From Isoetes taiwanensis (lineage: Eukaryota; Streptophyta; Lycopodiopsida; Isoetales; Isoetaceae), in contig JAJEKV010000014.1 in NCBI GenBank assembly GCA_021234155.1, positions 19,855,513-19,919,512 on the forward strand: DNA of 64,000 bases. Reading direction: 5' to 3'. The translations under genes were made by a program, and so were the position numbers. Position 1 is the stretch's first letter. Every line of letters begins with the position of its first letter. The notes under the pieces are model-generated. The model worked only from the letters and a program-made list of their open reading frames with translations. It searched no databases and had not been told where the DNA came from. Below, in pieces: positions 11,701-24,131 of this stretch.

Positions 11701-13598
11701 TCAAGCATGTCAAGGTGGCTCAAACATGCCACGCGAGCTCCAACATGCCACCTAGGCCCAAACATGCCAAGGTGACTCAAACATGCCGCTAGGCTCCAAC
11801 ATGACAAGGTGGCTCAAACATGCCATGTGGGCTCCAACATGCCAAGGTGGCTCAAACATGCAACCTAGGCTCCAAGATGCCAAGGTGACTCAAACATGCC
11901 AAGGTGGCTCAAACATGCCACGCGAGCTCTAACATGTCACCTAGGACCAAACATGCCAAGGTGACTGAAACATGCTGCGTGGGCTCCAACATGCCAAGGT
12001 GGCTCAATATGCCATGTGGGCTCTAACATGCCAAAATGGCTCAAACTCTAACATGCCAAAATGGCTCAAACATCCACATAGGCTCCAACATGCCAAGGTG
12101 GCTCATGCATGCCAAGGTGGATCAAACATGCCAAGGTGGCTCAAACATGCCAAGGTGGCTCAAACATGCCAAGGTGGCTCCAACATGCCACCTAGGCTCA
12201 AACATGCTAAGGTGACTCAAACATGCCAAGGTGGCTCAATCATGCCACCTAGGCTCCAACATGTGCCACTTGGGCTCCAACATGCCACCTAGGCTCCGAC
12301 ATGACAAGGCGTTTCAAACATAACATGACAAGGTGTTTCAAACATGCCACCTAGGCTCGAACATGCCAAGGTGGCTCAAACATGCCACCTAGGCTCCAAT
12401 ATGCCAAGGTGGCTCAAACATGCCATGTAGGCTCCACCGTGCCACCTAGGCTCCATCATGCCAAGATGGCTCTGACATGCCACCTAGGCTCCAACATGCC
12501 AAGGTGGCTAAAACATGCCACACAGGCTCCAACATGCCACCTAAGCTCCAACATGCCAAGGTGGCTGAAACATGCCACCTAGGCTCCAACATGCCACCTA
12601 TGCTCAAACATGCCAGGGTAGCTCAAACACGCGGGCTCCACTATGCCACCTAGGCGCTAATATGCCATGGTGGCTCAAACATGCCACCTAGGCTCCAACA
12701 TGCCAAGGTGGCTCAAACATGCCACCTAGGCTCAAACATGACAAGGTGGCTCCAACATGCCAAGGTGGCTCAAACATGCCACCTCGGCTCCAACATGCCA
12801 AGGTGAATCAAACATGCCAAGGTGGCTCAAACATGCCACACGAGCTCCAACATGCCACCTAGGCCCAAACATGCCAAGGTGACTCAAACATGTCGCGGGC
12901 TCCAACATGCCAAGGTGGCTTAAACATTCCACCTAGGATTCAACATGCCAAGGTGGCTCAAGCATGTCAAGGTGGCTCAAACATGCCATGCGAGCTCCAA
13001 CATGCCACCTAGGCCCAAACATGCCAAGGTGACTCAAACATGGGCGCGGGCTCCAACATGCCAAGGTGGCTTAAACATGCCAAGGTGGCTCAAACATGCC
13101 AAGGTGGCTCCAACATGGCACCTAGCCTCCAACATGCCAAGGTGGCTCAAACATGCCACCTAGGCTCCAAGATGCCAAGGTGACTCAAACATGCCAAGGT
13201 GGCTCAAACATGCCACGCGAGCTCTAACATGTCACCTAGGACCAAACATGCCAAGGTGACTGAAACATGCTGCGCGGGCTCCAACATGCCAAGGTGGCTC
13301 AATATGCCATGTGGGCTCTAACATGCCAAAATGGCTCAAACATCCACATAGGCTCCAACATGCCAAGGTGGCTCATGCATGCCAAGGTGGCTCATGCATG
13401 CCAAGGTGGATCAAACATGCCAAGGTGGCTCAAACATGCCAAGGTGGCTCCAACATGCCAGCTAGGCTCCAACATGCCAAGGTGGCTCAAACATGCCAAG
13501 GTGGCTCCAACATGCCACCTAGGCTCAAACATGCCAAGGTGACTCCAACATGCCAAGGTGACTCAAACATGGCAAGGTGGCTCAAACATGCCACGCGG
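8782..13598. repeat. Minisatellite array, right part, with higher-order repeats
   Basis: About 250 copies of the roughly 19-base unit, largely as alternating A (GCCACCTAGG) and B (CCAAGGTGGC) forms, so the effective unit is often 38 bases. A and B cores are near reverse complements, so each dimer can fold into a 7-10 bp stem. Variant units recur at longer spacing. The ATGCCAAAATCGCTCC variant is at 9,151 and 10,572 (1.42 kb apart). The GCCATGTAGGCTCCA-like variant is near 9,782, 11,165 and 12,421. The GCCATGTGGGCTCTAACATG variant is near 12,010 and 13,307. This points to amplification in 1.2-1.4 kb blocks. Open frames on both strands are artefacts. Confidence 0.95.
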
Positions 13599-15289
13599 AA
13601 TACGGCCATGTATCATGTTCATGTGTAGGTTTGCAAATATGGAAAGGGTTACTTTCCTTAGCATGCTGGAAAAGAAAAGCAGTGCAAAAGATTTGAGAAA
13701 AGGGTCCCTTTCAATCTTTTATTTCAAGGAGGCTATCTGGATAATACGTTGGCTGAAGGCGTACAAATTCCAATGGCAACATAAGAAAGCTGGAAGGCTA
13801 CATAAAATAGGTATATAAATTAGGTTAGAATGTCTCTGTTATTACATGTTTGAATATACATAACAAGTTATGAGTTTAATGTAGTAATCAAGTTAACATT
13901 ATATCATGCATAGCTTCATTTGTACTTACTGGAAGTTTATTTAGTTCTTTAAGTTTAATCTAAAATCAGTTCCTTGCATTGCAGATGTATTATCACGAAG
14001 AAGAAGAAGAGATTTCAACGTCACGCCACAAGGCAGCGTCCTATCGGAAGGAATAGGATGGGATTTTTGTGCTCTAGAAGACTTGCCATTTAGTGCATTT
14101 GTATGTGAATATGCTGTTACTTACTCTTTGCTCCTCAAATACTAATTGGTCTTAAAAAAAGATGTTAGGTAAGATTGCACGATTTTTTTTTCCTTATTTA
14201 TCTGTGTTGCAAAGGTGGTTTGCAGCAACTGCATGTTGGCTACTATGCAAAAGAATACCGCTTGTATTCTTGTTGTTTTGTTTTTCAGATCTACAAATTG
14301 AAATTATTTGTTGGACAAAATGCTTTTTAAATGCTGCAAGGTTTTTAATCATAGGGAATGTCCTCATTTTATGTCTCATACAAGTTCTGAAATTATTGAA
14401 ATTCAAACTTTACATTTATTATAGGGTCTTTGTTAGCTGAAGGGTGACTCACATTTTAAATGTGTACTCATTTGAAAAGTTTAAATAGGAACTGACATTT
14501 GTTCTTGTCCAATGTCATGATACAAGCTTGGTGGATGTTTCAGTTTAAGCGTTTATGTAATGCCTAGTGGACTTCATTTGGGTTCGATTCCCAAAAGGCA
14601 ATTAAGATATTCAATTACAATATAGGAATAGCAGAAATTCAATAAGGATTTAGAAATAGCTTGAATCAGGATGAGCTATTCTTTAGGTTTTCTATGCTTC
14701 TTGTTTTTGTCTTAATCCAATGCATTGTTTCATTAAAACTACAATAGGAAAAAACATGTCTTATTGTATGAAAAACAACGTGTGGTTGCATTACAACTAA
14801 TGAAAATAACACGTGGGCAATTGAAAGAAAACTATGCCAATTTGGGCAAAGATCACACCTAAAAACTATGCGTTGTTTTCTTTTCAGCGAAAAATTACAG
14901 ATGTGTTTTTACGCATTGTTTATGTCTAAAAATCATGGTAAAAATCACGCATAAAATTATGCGTTGCTTTTGTCTAAAAACCACGCCAAAAAACCACACC
15001 AAATACCACACCAAAACACCATACCAAAAAGGTATGCGTTGTTTCTAGCATTTTCGGAATAATAATATGCATGGTCTTTATGTGTTGTTTTTTTGCAAAA
15101 AAGACAGTAAAAAACTACACATGGAGCAAATTTTTGAGGTTATAGTGTATTGAAGATCAAATTTTGGAGTTATAGTGTATTGAATCCAATGGCTTAAAAT
15201 TATCGAGGATCAACTAATTAAGGGCATATAGTCCTCTTTATCTATCTTGTTTGAAAAAAATGCATCTAGAGTTTAGATAATCATATCAA
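13599..15289. other. Unassigned intergenic sequence
   Basis: AT-rich, no gene recognised. A GA-rich stretch encoding a short Glu run lies at 13,990-14,020 without further coding support. Between about 14,760 and 15,110, a short motif near TATGCGTTGTTT recurs about five times with divergent spacing (for example 14,868, 14,958, 15,034, 15,080), a worn dispersed repeat. A Harbinger- or LTR-type origin was not demonstrable. Confidence 0.4.
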
Positions 15290-15292
15290 AGT

Positions 15293-16262
15293 TTGGCCTT
15301 ACTCGCATCAGCCAGTGAATGCTTTGCAGCAAGAAAGCCCCCGCGAAGGGACACTGTGCAATTCCCTCAGAACCTCTGGTTTGACGCCGAATGTAAGGCT
15401 CTAAAAAGTCAGCTACGCACCATTTTAGACCCACAGCTCTGGCAACAGGCCATTAGAGACTATAAGGCATTCTTGAAATCCAAAAAGCATCGTTATATTG
15501 CAGAAAACCAGCAGCGTATGTTTGATCTGCTGATGACTGAGCCAAAAGCCTTTTGGCGTAGAGTGTTGTATAAGAGGCATCAACCACCTGGCAATGTCAC
15601 CTCAGACCAGTGGAGACAACGGTTGGTGGAGTTGTATGACCCCGGGAGAGCCGCATTGCCGAGGTACCGGATCAGCTAGGGGAGAAACGCTGACTTTCGA
15701 GAGGAGGACGTCCACCAGGGTCTTAGACATCTTGCTAATGATAAAGCAAAGGACTTGCAGGGACTTCAGGCCGAGCTGTTGAAATGGGGTGGGCCAGCTT
15801 TGGTAGGGCCTTTGACAGTGATAATCAATCAGGCCATTAGAGAGGGCCTCCCACAGGAATGGATGGTTAGCAAGGTCACCCCTATTCATAAGATGGGAAG
15901 TAGGGATGACACCACCAACTACCATATGATCATGGTGAGCCTGTTACTCGCAAAACTTCTAGCAGGTGTGCTGGAGAAGAAGTTAATGCAATGGGCAGAG
16001 GGAGATGCGATGCGGTTGGTCGCCGGGTTTTTCGCCTGCCCCTCCACGAGTGATCATATTTTTACTCTCAGAATTCTTATGGAAGCTAGCCGCAATGCAC
16101 GACGTGACTTGTATTGTTGTTTCATGGATTTTAAGATGGCATATGATACGGTCCCTCGGGACCTGTTGTGGCAACGCTTGCAGGAGCTACATGTCCCACA
16201 GGATTTGCAGAATGCCATCTACCGGCTCTATGACGGAATATATGCCACTTTGCCTGCGTCAG
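15293..16262 (+). pseudogene. LINE 2 reverse transcriptase, N-terminal half
   Basis: The frame covers the pre-RT linker (LWFDAECKALKSQL, about 15,380-15,421). The first RT blocks follow: KDLQGLQAELLKWGG (15,749-15,793), GLPQEWMVSKVTPIHK (15,845-15,892), LAKLLAGVLEKKL (about 15,947-15,985) and CCFMDFKMAYDTVPRDLLW (about 16,114-16,170), the last carrying the first catalytic Asp. A TAG at 15,677 breaks it. The mean relation is to LINEs with GLQAE-type RTs; I could not assign a clade. The remainder is at 35,626-36,590. Confidence 0.85.
16258..16262. repeat. 5-bp TSD of chromovirus, left copy
   Basis: GTCAG directly before the LTR start TGTGACGC. The matching copy is at 35,621-35,625 directly after the other LTR end. 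Both sit in the same LINE RT codon context, which proves the insertion point. Confidence 0.95.
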
Positions 16263-17846
16263 TGTGACGCTCCCCGAACATATACGACACTCGGACGTAC
16301 TACATACGGGGACTCCCCCCTCCCATGGCAACCATCTCGCCATGAGCAGGGCCCTCCATCTAACTCGGACCATCTATGGAAAGATGCTCGAGTGAAGGAC
16401 ACAGAGGTGTCATTCGGCCCACGCCTTCAATGGGGCTCCTATGTCACGGAAGCGTGCATACAAGGTTAGCATACAGCATAATCGTATCATAAATAGCCAC
16501 CACGAAGGGTGGCACATCCATCCAACTGATAATAACAGAGAAGATGCATTAAATACTAGAGAAAACACCCCAAAACCCATGGTTCTACCCTGGCTCAGAC
16601 TCCAGTGAGGATCGACTAACGGCTAGGTCTCAAGAGATCAGCAGACCGAGTCTTGGCAAGGCGTTGGCTGGCATAGAACATCGGCTAAGGTTGTCCACTC
16701 CATCCGCCCCTCCTGTGCACACTTTGCAGATGAGTCGAATCATGCTATGGCATCACTATAGCCTTCCAGAAATGCAGACTCAAGGTACCACCCTTCAAGT
16801 CTACTCCAGGTTACATCTCCCTGGTCCGATGAGGCAGGTCGGGGAAGTGTCCCCTTCCAGGATCACAGCGGTTCCATGGGTGAGCTAGAGAATACGTGAT
16901 GCATCAGCGACCCCCGCATCCGTACCCGACCTACTCCCTTAACTTTATCATCAAAGTGCAGGATGTCCCATACAGGTCACACCTCTGCACCCAGGGAGTG
17001 TCAGACCCATACCCGGCCCTCTACGTGACCGGCTATCAGGCCTAGCCCACTGTAGGAGTCTCAGGAGCCTTTTATGTTCGTGCAAGACCCCACCCCCACT
17101 TCACCACTGCATCCCTTCTCTGGTGCTGAGCAATTCCATAGCCTCCACGGCTCGGTGGTCTCTTGTGCACAGGCCGCATTAATTGGGAATTAAGGGAACT
17201 GCTAGAAGCATGCTAAGAGCATAAGGCATAGAGGTCTCTATCCCCCTTTAACCCCCCTGCCATGAAAGCTACAGAGATACTACCATAGCTAGATTCATCC
17301 TTCCATACATAACAAAGCATAATCCATAATTGAAATATAATCCTAAGTATCAAAGAAGGGTTAATCCTAGACAAAGACACCCAGAGAAGACTGACTGAAA
17401 CGCTAGCCCTAGAGATATCACGCTAGTCTATCCACTAACCCGAGTTTCTGCTGGATCCATTATCATGAGGCATCTCCATCTTCAAGGAGCTTGGGCGCTC
17501 AGCAGCTGCTACTCCTGGTCTGGTTCGATTTGGGGCCAAATGGGCTAAGGGTTCAATTTTGATGCCCCCAGTTAGAATTCTCCTACTGGCCAATCGAATT
17601 TGGCCAGGTGGCACCTTCCTAATTAATCAATTATCCTAACTTAATTAACTTAATTGAATTAATTAGATAATGCTTCCTTAATTATAGGTAATTAACCTTA
17701 AATGACCCCTTTATTAATTTAGCATAGCTAAATTAATCCCTTTTAGGTCAACCCCCTAGGTTAAAATACCCCATGGTGGCGTACCTTTACTATGTGACGT
17801 GTCAGTACATTTATACGTGTACCGTATAAATACGTGGAACATCACA
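16263..17846 (-). repeat. Chromovirus 3' LTR (left in window)
   Basis: 1,584 bases, ends TGTGACGC...ATCACA as read on the plus strand. Compared with the other LTR it has about 202 extra bases around 16,466-16,668, so the other copy has a deletion or this one an insertion. A TATA-like TATTTATACGG lies close to the transcriptional 5' end on the minus strand (about 17,820-17,832). No gene inside. Confidence 0.95.
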
Positions 17847-17860
17847 TTCTCCCCTCCTTA
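17847..17860 (-). promoter_or_regulatory. Polypurine tract of chromovirus
   Basis: On the minus strand AAGGAGGGGAGAA directly precedes the 3' LTR. This is the expected primer for plus-strand DNA synthesis. Between it and the end of pol (17,861-18,361) I see no gene. Confidence 0.85.
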
Positions 17861-18361
17861 GAAAATAATGTTGTCCTCAGCATTGGAGTTAGTTAAACAA
17901 GTGATGCACAATCGAAGAAACTGAAAGGTCAGAAATTATACATAAAGAAGGAAGGTAATTCCTTATTCCTGAAGGTAAAGTTCAAAGCATATAAGAGTTT
18001 AAGCACCAAGGTACATTTCACATAATTATCATAAAAAGGTTTAAGGACCGAGGTCCGATATTAAACATTGCAGTGACAAAAAGGTAACAGATGTAGACAA
18101 TAATAAAAAAACTGGAGAAGTTGGGCCATCAGCAGCCCCCTATACATGGGCAGGTCACGTACCGCTCACTGGCCTGCACATGTCAATACATCAGTATTCA
18201 TAGATATTATAAGTAGGTTATGGTTGAAGGGACCACCCCCTATAAGAAAGAAAAGAAAAACCTATCTATAAGGGAACCTATCATGCCTATGGTTCGCAAT
18301 TTATTGCGGCATAAGGAATGGCCAAGTTCCTATTATAGCCGAGATGAACGCGGCCTATGAA

Positions 18362-19732
18362 CTACATGCTTTCCAAGCAATTCGCGGTCATGCCAACATT
18401 GACAATACACCACGTCCTAGAGAACACGAAGGTGATCTCATCATCGGTAACTATTGTGAACCACGATGCATCTACCCCTCTACTGTATGATTCTCGGCGA
18501 ATCAAGCCTTCAAGCTTACCACCGGGTGCGGGGTTGATAGCATCATTGATAGTGCGGCCCTGAGATTCCCGCATGAAGTCCGGATAGTGCTTCTCAAGGT
18601 CTATCTTCATCACCCACGTAGCATCCTCAACTGGTAAGTGCTTCCACTTAACCAAGTATTGTAGCATTTGAGTCCTTCTAGTCTGCTTATAAGCTCGATC
18701 AAGAAGAGCTTCAGGCACTATATCTAAATGCTCTTCTGTCATTTCAAGTAGGGTGGGTGTATCCAAGATCTCCTCTGGATCTGGGGTATGTTGCTTCAGA
18801 AGACTCACGTGAAAGACCTTGTGGATCTTCAAGCGGGGTGGCAAATCCAAGCGATATGCCTGTTCTCCAACACGTTCAATGATTTTGAACGGCCCAGCCC
18901 ATCTGGGTGCCAGCTTCTTGCAGTTACCAATCTTAAGCTTGGCTTGTTTAACCTTAATCTTGAGCCAAACTGATTCGCCCACCTGGAAGACTCGCGGGGT
19001 CCTGCGCTTATCCGCAACACTCTTCTGACGACTGCAGGCAGCCAATAAGTAGCCCCGAACTTCTTCAACCAAAGCTTGCATTTCCAAGAGGAGCTGTTGA
19101 GAAACCTCCACCTTGGAAACGGGATTATGCCATGTGTCGGGAGTAAGGCATTGATAACCATAATTTATCATGAAAGGAGACATTCTAGAAGACTCTTGTT
19201 TCATGCTATTATAGGCAAACTCGACCAAATAAATATAGTCAGCCCATTGTGATTGCTTACTCCACACATAACTTCGCAGCATGTCCTCTATAATGCGATT
19301 GGTACGCTCTGTCTGACCATCCATCTGAGGATGATATGCCGTACTCATAGCAAGCTTGGTTTGGATGGTGGCAAAGAAATCTTTCCAGAATGCACTTACG
19401 AATTTGGGATCCCTGTCGGATATGATAACTCGTGGCATTCCATGCAATCTGAAGATCTCCTATGTAAAGAGCAAAGCGGTATCGAAGGCTGTATCCGTGG
19501 TACGACATGGCAAGAAATGAGCCATTTTCGACAATTTGTCGACCACTACCATCAATGCATCATATCCACGGAGAGTACGTGGAAGGCCGACAATGAAATC
19601 CATGGTTATTACTTCCCATTTGGCATTGGGCACATCCAGAGGTTGCAATTCTCCTGGAATCCTTAATTGTTCAGCATTGATTTGTTGACACACCTGACAC
19701 TGCTTAATATACTTGGCAATGTCCTTCTTCAT
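18362..19732 (-). pseudogene. Integrase with C-terminal chromodomain
   Basis: Retroviral-type integrase that inserts the cDNA. The zinc-finger Cys pair (KQCQVCQQ, near 19,700) is preceded by His residues in the upstream frame (LHDTHNSPIAGHAG). The catalytic core shows VITMDFIVGLP, ISDRDPKF and QTERTNRIIEDML, giving the D,D,E triad. A GPY-like stretch (PRWAGPFKIIERVG) leads to a chromodomain at about 18,575-18,725 (YLVKWKHLPVEDATWV...LEKHYPDF), which places the element among chromoviruses. A TAG near 19,457 and a frameshift near 19,740 break it. The TAG stands where Gln would be expected. Chromodomains in this group steer integration to marked chromatin (family knowledge). Confidence 0.92.
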
Positions 19733-19749
19733 ACACGGCCAAAAATAAC

Positions 19750-22329
19750 TTAGGTCTTCATGAAACCTGCATGTCCAGCTATAGGGCTGTTGTGTGTATC
19801 ATGGAGAATAAGCTTACGTAGTCCTGAAGTCTCAGGTACACACAACTTATCTTTGTAATATAACAGATTGCCCTCTTTCTTATATGAACGGAAAGCTTCA
19901 CGTTCTTTATCTGTGCGTGCCTCCTTAGCCAAACTATCCCACACTTCACGGAACTCTGGATCTGTGGCCAAGGTCTGTTGTATCTGTATTCCGAACTCAC
20001 TAGTGAGTGTGGAAATTGCGTTACAATGGGTTCGGGTTACCAAGGGATGGCGTGAGAACGCATCCGCAATCACATTGTGTTTCCCAGGCTTATACATAAT
20101 TTCAAAGTCATACTCCTCTATAAATTCCATCTATCTTCTCTAACGGAGGTTGAGATTCGGCTGGGTTGATAGATAACGGAGACTCTGATGATCCGTATCA
20201 AGCTGAAATCTTCTACCAAGAAGGTAGTGTCTCCATATACGCAGAGCGTGGACAACGGCCAACAACAACTCCTGATCATGGGTAGGGTATCGCTGTTCAG
20301 TTTCATTCATTTTCTTTGAATCATAGGCAATAACCCTCTCCTCCTGCATTAGGACTCCACCCGTAGCAATCTTACTGGCATCCGTTGCTACTAGTTTATC
20401 CTTTTCCGGGTCCGGCAATGTGAGGACTGGTGCTGACGTCAAAGCATCCTTAAACTTCTGGAAACTTCCTTGGAACTTTGCTTTCCAGTGTTCCATCCAA
20501 TCCTTGACTTTCTCATGTTTCGTAAGATCGGTAAGAGGTGCTGCAATCTTGGCGAAATCTTTAACAAATTTCCGGTAATATCCTGCCAATCCCAAGAAGC
20601 TTCGAACCTCTGAAACATTACCTGGAATGGGCCAGTCCCTCACTGCCTCTATCTTTGTTGGATCTGTAGCAATTCCCTCTGCTGAAATGACATGCCCCAA
20701 ATAATCCACCTTCGGTGTGGCAAAGTTGCACTTAAAGAACTTTGCAAAGAGCTGGTGACGTCTTAGTTTCTGCAAGGCCATCCTAAGGTGCTTCTCATGC
20801 TCCTCAAGGGTCTTACTATAGATGAGAATGTCGTCAAAGAATATAACAACAAAATCATCCAAGTATTCCCAGAAGATGTCATTCATCAACCGCATAAAAG
20901 TTGCGGGGGCATTAGTTAATCCAAAAGGCATAACGGTAAACTCATAATGCCCATATCTAGTGCGAAAAGCAGACTTATGGATGTCCTCCTCTTTAAATCT
21001 TATTTGGTGATACCCGGAGCGTAAGTCAATCTTTGAGAAATACTTGGCCCCTTGCAACTGGTCCATAAGGTCGTCTGCTCTAGGTAAAGCATAGCGATTC
21101 TTGATCGTATGCTTGTTGAGCTGTCGATAATCAATACACATCCTCAAGGAGCCATCCTTCTTCTTAACAAAGAGGATAGGAGCGCCAAAAGGCGAAACAC
21201 TAGGCCGAATGAAGCCTAGGTTTAGTAACTCCTGAAGTTGCTTCTTAAGCTCTGCCAACTCAGGGGGACTCATACAGTACGGGGCCTTACTGGTAGGCTT
21301 AGTACCTGGTTCCGAAGCTATCTCACATTCTACCCCTCTGAATGGAGGAAGTTTCTGGATCTCGTCTGGAAAGAGATCGCTAAATTCCGTGAGAAGACTA
21401 GCAATGCTCTCTGGCAACGCATCAACTACTTGCTTCTGTTTAGCATCTGACTCAATGGATGCAAGTCTGATGACGCAAAATAGTTTATCCTTGCGTATAG
21501 CCTTATTTAACTGCCTGATGGACATAGACTGCATAATGGGGTCTAAGGGATCACCTTTTATAGTTACGCGGGCTCCATTAGCTGCGTTGAAGGTAACCTC
21601 CCATTTTTCGCAGTCTATATTGGATTTTGCAGATGCCAAGAATTCCATGCCAACAATCAGATCATATTTGCCAATATCCATTAACTCGGCACCCAATGCC
21701 ACTGGTGCACCTGGCAGCTGCATTTTGAGGTTAATGCGACGGCCATTAGTATGTCTGATCTTCCCACTGGCTAAAGTCACAGGTTTCGGTCGGGATCTCA
21801 AAGTCTCAAGTTGCAACACCTGGGCCATTCTAGGAGAAGCAAAATTATGTGTACTTCCCGTATCCATAAGAATTATGAAAGGCTTACTGTCTACTTGACC
21901 TATAGTGGAAATAACGGCAGGCTGACTTTCAGCATTGCCGGTTTCAATGGCTGCAAGGATATGGGATGCACCGTGAATATACTCGGGAGCCTCCTCGTCG
22001 ACAGGTGGTGTAGACTCGAGATCGTCCCAATCAAGATCGGCCATGGCCAGCTGGGCAGTCTGTGTGACATAAGGGCAATTCTGCATGAAGTGCCCGAGCC
22101 GCATACACCTGTAACATGCCTTCTCTTTGCGGAGCTGCTCGCGGGCCTCTTTGGGAATAGACTGTAAGAGGTTCCGAACTGAGTTACCGACATTGTTCGG
22201 TTTGTCTGGCATGTTGAAGGTGACTTTCTTTTCCTGGCGACCGTTAGAGTTCTGCTGAGAAGGCCCCGGACTTGGTGAGCGGGCTTGTAAGGTGTGTACG
22301 GGCGTGACTGGGAGTAAGAGGCGGGGCAT
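19750..22329 (-). pseudogene. Gag C-term, protease, RT and RNase H of chromovirus
   Basis: Long frame with a CCHC knuckle ([14 protein letters not shown], about 22,074-22,115). The aspartic protease has DTGSTHNF (near 21,860). The RT has [59 protein letters not shown] and catalytic [11 protein letters not shown] (about 20,820-20,855), with [16 protein letters not shown] following. RNase H has [15 protein letters not shown] and a DADHQSL-like TDHQSLRYL. Two TAG stops at about 20,131-20,142 interrupt the end of RNase H, and the frame resumes as EFIEEYDFEIMYKPGKHN. The rest is a normal gypsy polyprotein layout. Confidence 0.95.
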
Positions 22330-23242
22330 TGGTACTGGTTTCTTGGTGTGTCCTCTTCAAGGCTCAATGCCTTAGCCTCTGCAACTGACTTCGGGTCTAT
22401 GGCCTTAACCATTCGTTTAATTGAGGGGGCCAACCCTTCAATATAGCCCTCCACCGCCCTCTTCTCGTTCATACCTGGGACATACAGCCTCAAGCGCATG
22501 AATTCATCTGTGTAGGCCTGAACTGACATACCCTTCTGCTCCAACCTGTAAAAAGTCTGAATCTGTTGGCATTTGTGCGCACGGGGCACATAATGTGACT
22601 TAAAAGCTTTGGCAAACTTTTTAAACTTGCATCTGCTTCTGTCTAGATGCTTAGCTCTAGCATAGCCCTTCCACCAAATACAAGCGGCCCCTGTAAGGTT
22701 TGTAGTGGCAACTTTTTCAGTATCTTTCTCCATCATGCCATAGGATTTCCCAAACTCCTTCATTTTGTCCAACCAAGACTCTGCGTTCAGGCCCCTCTAG
22801 ATTTCCCATCAAACTGAGCCAATTTTCTGTTTTTCCATATACTGGTAATGGCCGTATCAACCGTCTTACGGTACTCCTTGTCCCGGGCCTTTGCATGGCC
22901 ACCAGACGATATAGATGACTCTGAGGACACAGAAGTGGCTGATTGTGAGGATGTGGCACTATCCGTGGACGAGCTTCGACGACGTTTGGAACGGTGCCTC
23001 CTTTGTGCGGGTACAGGGCCTAGTTCCGGTGCAGGTGGCTGCTGTGGTGGTGGACTTGGCGGTAACGGAGGTAACTCCGGTCCGTCCTCCTGCATACACT
23101 GTGGTGGGTTGGCATTTAACACATAAGCCTGCAGCTCTACTAACTGCCGCTTCATCAACAGGAGTTCTTGGTTAGGGGTTAATCTACTAGCATTTGAGGG
23201 TGTCTGCCATGAGGCGTTACGTGCACCGTCTATATTGACCAT
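21900..23242 (-). pseudogene. Gag of chromovirus, frameshifted
   Basis: The likely start is the Met at about 23,242 (MVNIDGARNASW). The N-terminal part has a predicted helix (LLLMKRQLVELQAYV), a Pro-rich stretch and an Arg/Ser-rich segment. After a frameshift near 22,785 the typical retrotransposon gag core follows: LTGAACIWWKGYARAK, FAKAFKSHYVP, QTFYRLEQKGMSVQAYTDEFMRL and AVEGYIEGLAPSIKR. A second shift near 22,300 joins it to the frame with the zinc knuckle. It would form the particle shell. Confidence 0.88.
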
Positions 23243-23706
23243 AAGAAAGTATAAGCAAAATTTGTGTGATACCAAGTGTCACAATGAAGATCATTTTGAG
23301 CAGTACTAGGAAACAATAATAAAGACAATACAAGAGAATTTAAGGAAAAGAACTTTATTATAAAGTCAAAGTGGCAGTTACATTGGAGGTGTGTTTTAAC
23401 AAAAACTTAAGGCTGTACAATACAAAAGTAGTGATTATACATTGGACAATTTTTTTAACCATCTCATACTTGACCATAAAAAAAAAAACTGAAGAGATCA
23501 AGCCTAGGGCTGCGCGAAAGGGTACAGGATGGAGTAACGGATGCTCTCGCGTACTGCCCTGACTACCTTGTAGCGAGCCCATGCCTGGATGATAACATAC
23601 TGGTAGTCTAACGTAGGACTAATGATGAGCAAATGGAAGAGATCTCTCAGCGCATAAAAGATCTGCCATAGATGATCATTTGCGTCGGCAAAAGCTTCGT
23701 GCTTCG
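23243..23706. other. Spacer upstream of gag
   Basis: AT-rich sequence between the acidic ORF and gag of the chromovirus. No motif or domain recognised. It may contain the leader for gag expression if gag is made from a spliced or internal start. Confidence 0.3.
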
Positions 23707-23990
23707 TCATATCCCAGTAATCCCAGGTACGACGGAGAGTTTGTTGTGATGCTCGAAGGCGCGCTCACGGAGGATATTGAATATTTCCAAGCCCTTAGTT
23801 GGATCGTAGGGCTCGCCTTCTTCCACGGGTTCCCCTGCTTCATAATCGTCATTCCCATACTGATACTCTCCATACTCTTGACCATAGTCTTGCTCTGGAG
23901 GTATCTAATCTTCCCCTCGTAATTCCTCGGGTAATCTGTCTTCGAGTTCTTCGAGCTCATCGTCTGTAAGACGGCAAGAATGAATATACA
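23707..23990 (-). pseudogene. Short acidic ORF upstream of gag
   Basis: On the minus strand a frame ending with TGA at 23,707 encodes a strongly acidic peptide: TDDELEELEDRLPEELRGED, then a TAG at 23,905-23,907, then PPEQDYGQEYGEYQYGNDDYEAGEPVEEGEPYDP and ERAFEHHNKLSVV. Composition and the position of the single TAG suggest a formerly continuous frame. A CAG-like acceptor (TTACAG) just before the acidic part could indicate splicing from the upstream frame. It is not matched to a known family. The acidic nature recalls histone-binding tails, but that is inference only. Confidence 0.45.
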
Positions 23991-24131
23991 ATATTGAACG
24001 ATTTCTCCTATTCCAAACTCTAAAAGAGACAACCAAGTATCATAGGGAAACAAGGTAATTGTACTCAACGATACAATAATCATAATAAGAAAATAGCACA
24101 TATATTATATGATGACTTAAAAATTTGCCAA

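Larger units (their letters stand above)
15290..16262 (+). mobile_element. LINE 2, 5'-truncated, left part (split by chromovirus)
   Basis: Plus-strand remnant of a second LINE family. The frame opens at 15,293 in the linker between endonuclease and RT; no endonuclease is visible, so the copy is 5' truncated. A single TAG at 15,677 interrupts an otherwise continuous frame to 16,262. There the chromovirus is inserted inside the RT coding region; the LINE resumes at 35,626. Confidence 0.85.

Noticed and set aside
8782-13598. Possible CRISPR-like array
   Set aside because: Units are contiguous with no unique spacers, the setting is a plant nuclear genome, and there are no cas genes.
1581-13628. 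Long open frames with repeated MPRWLKHA / QGGSNMP-type peptides on both strands of the minisatellite
   Set aside because: They follow from a stop-poor 19-base unit read in three frames. The same pattern occurs on both strands and no start or expression context is visible.
16264-17840. Open frames inside the chromovirus LTR (for example around 16,664 and 29,038)
   Set aside because: The same frames occur in both LTRs, are short, lack domains and are non-coding LTR by-products.
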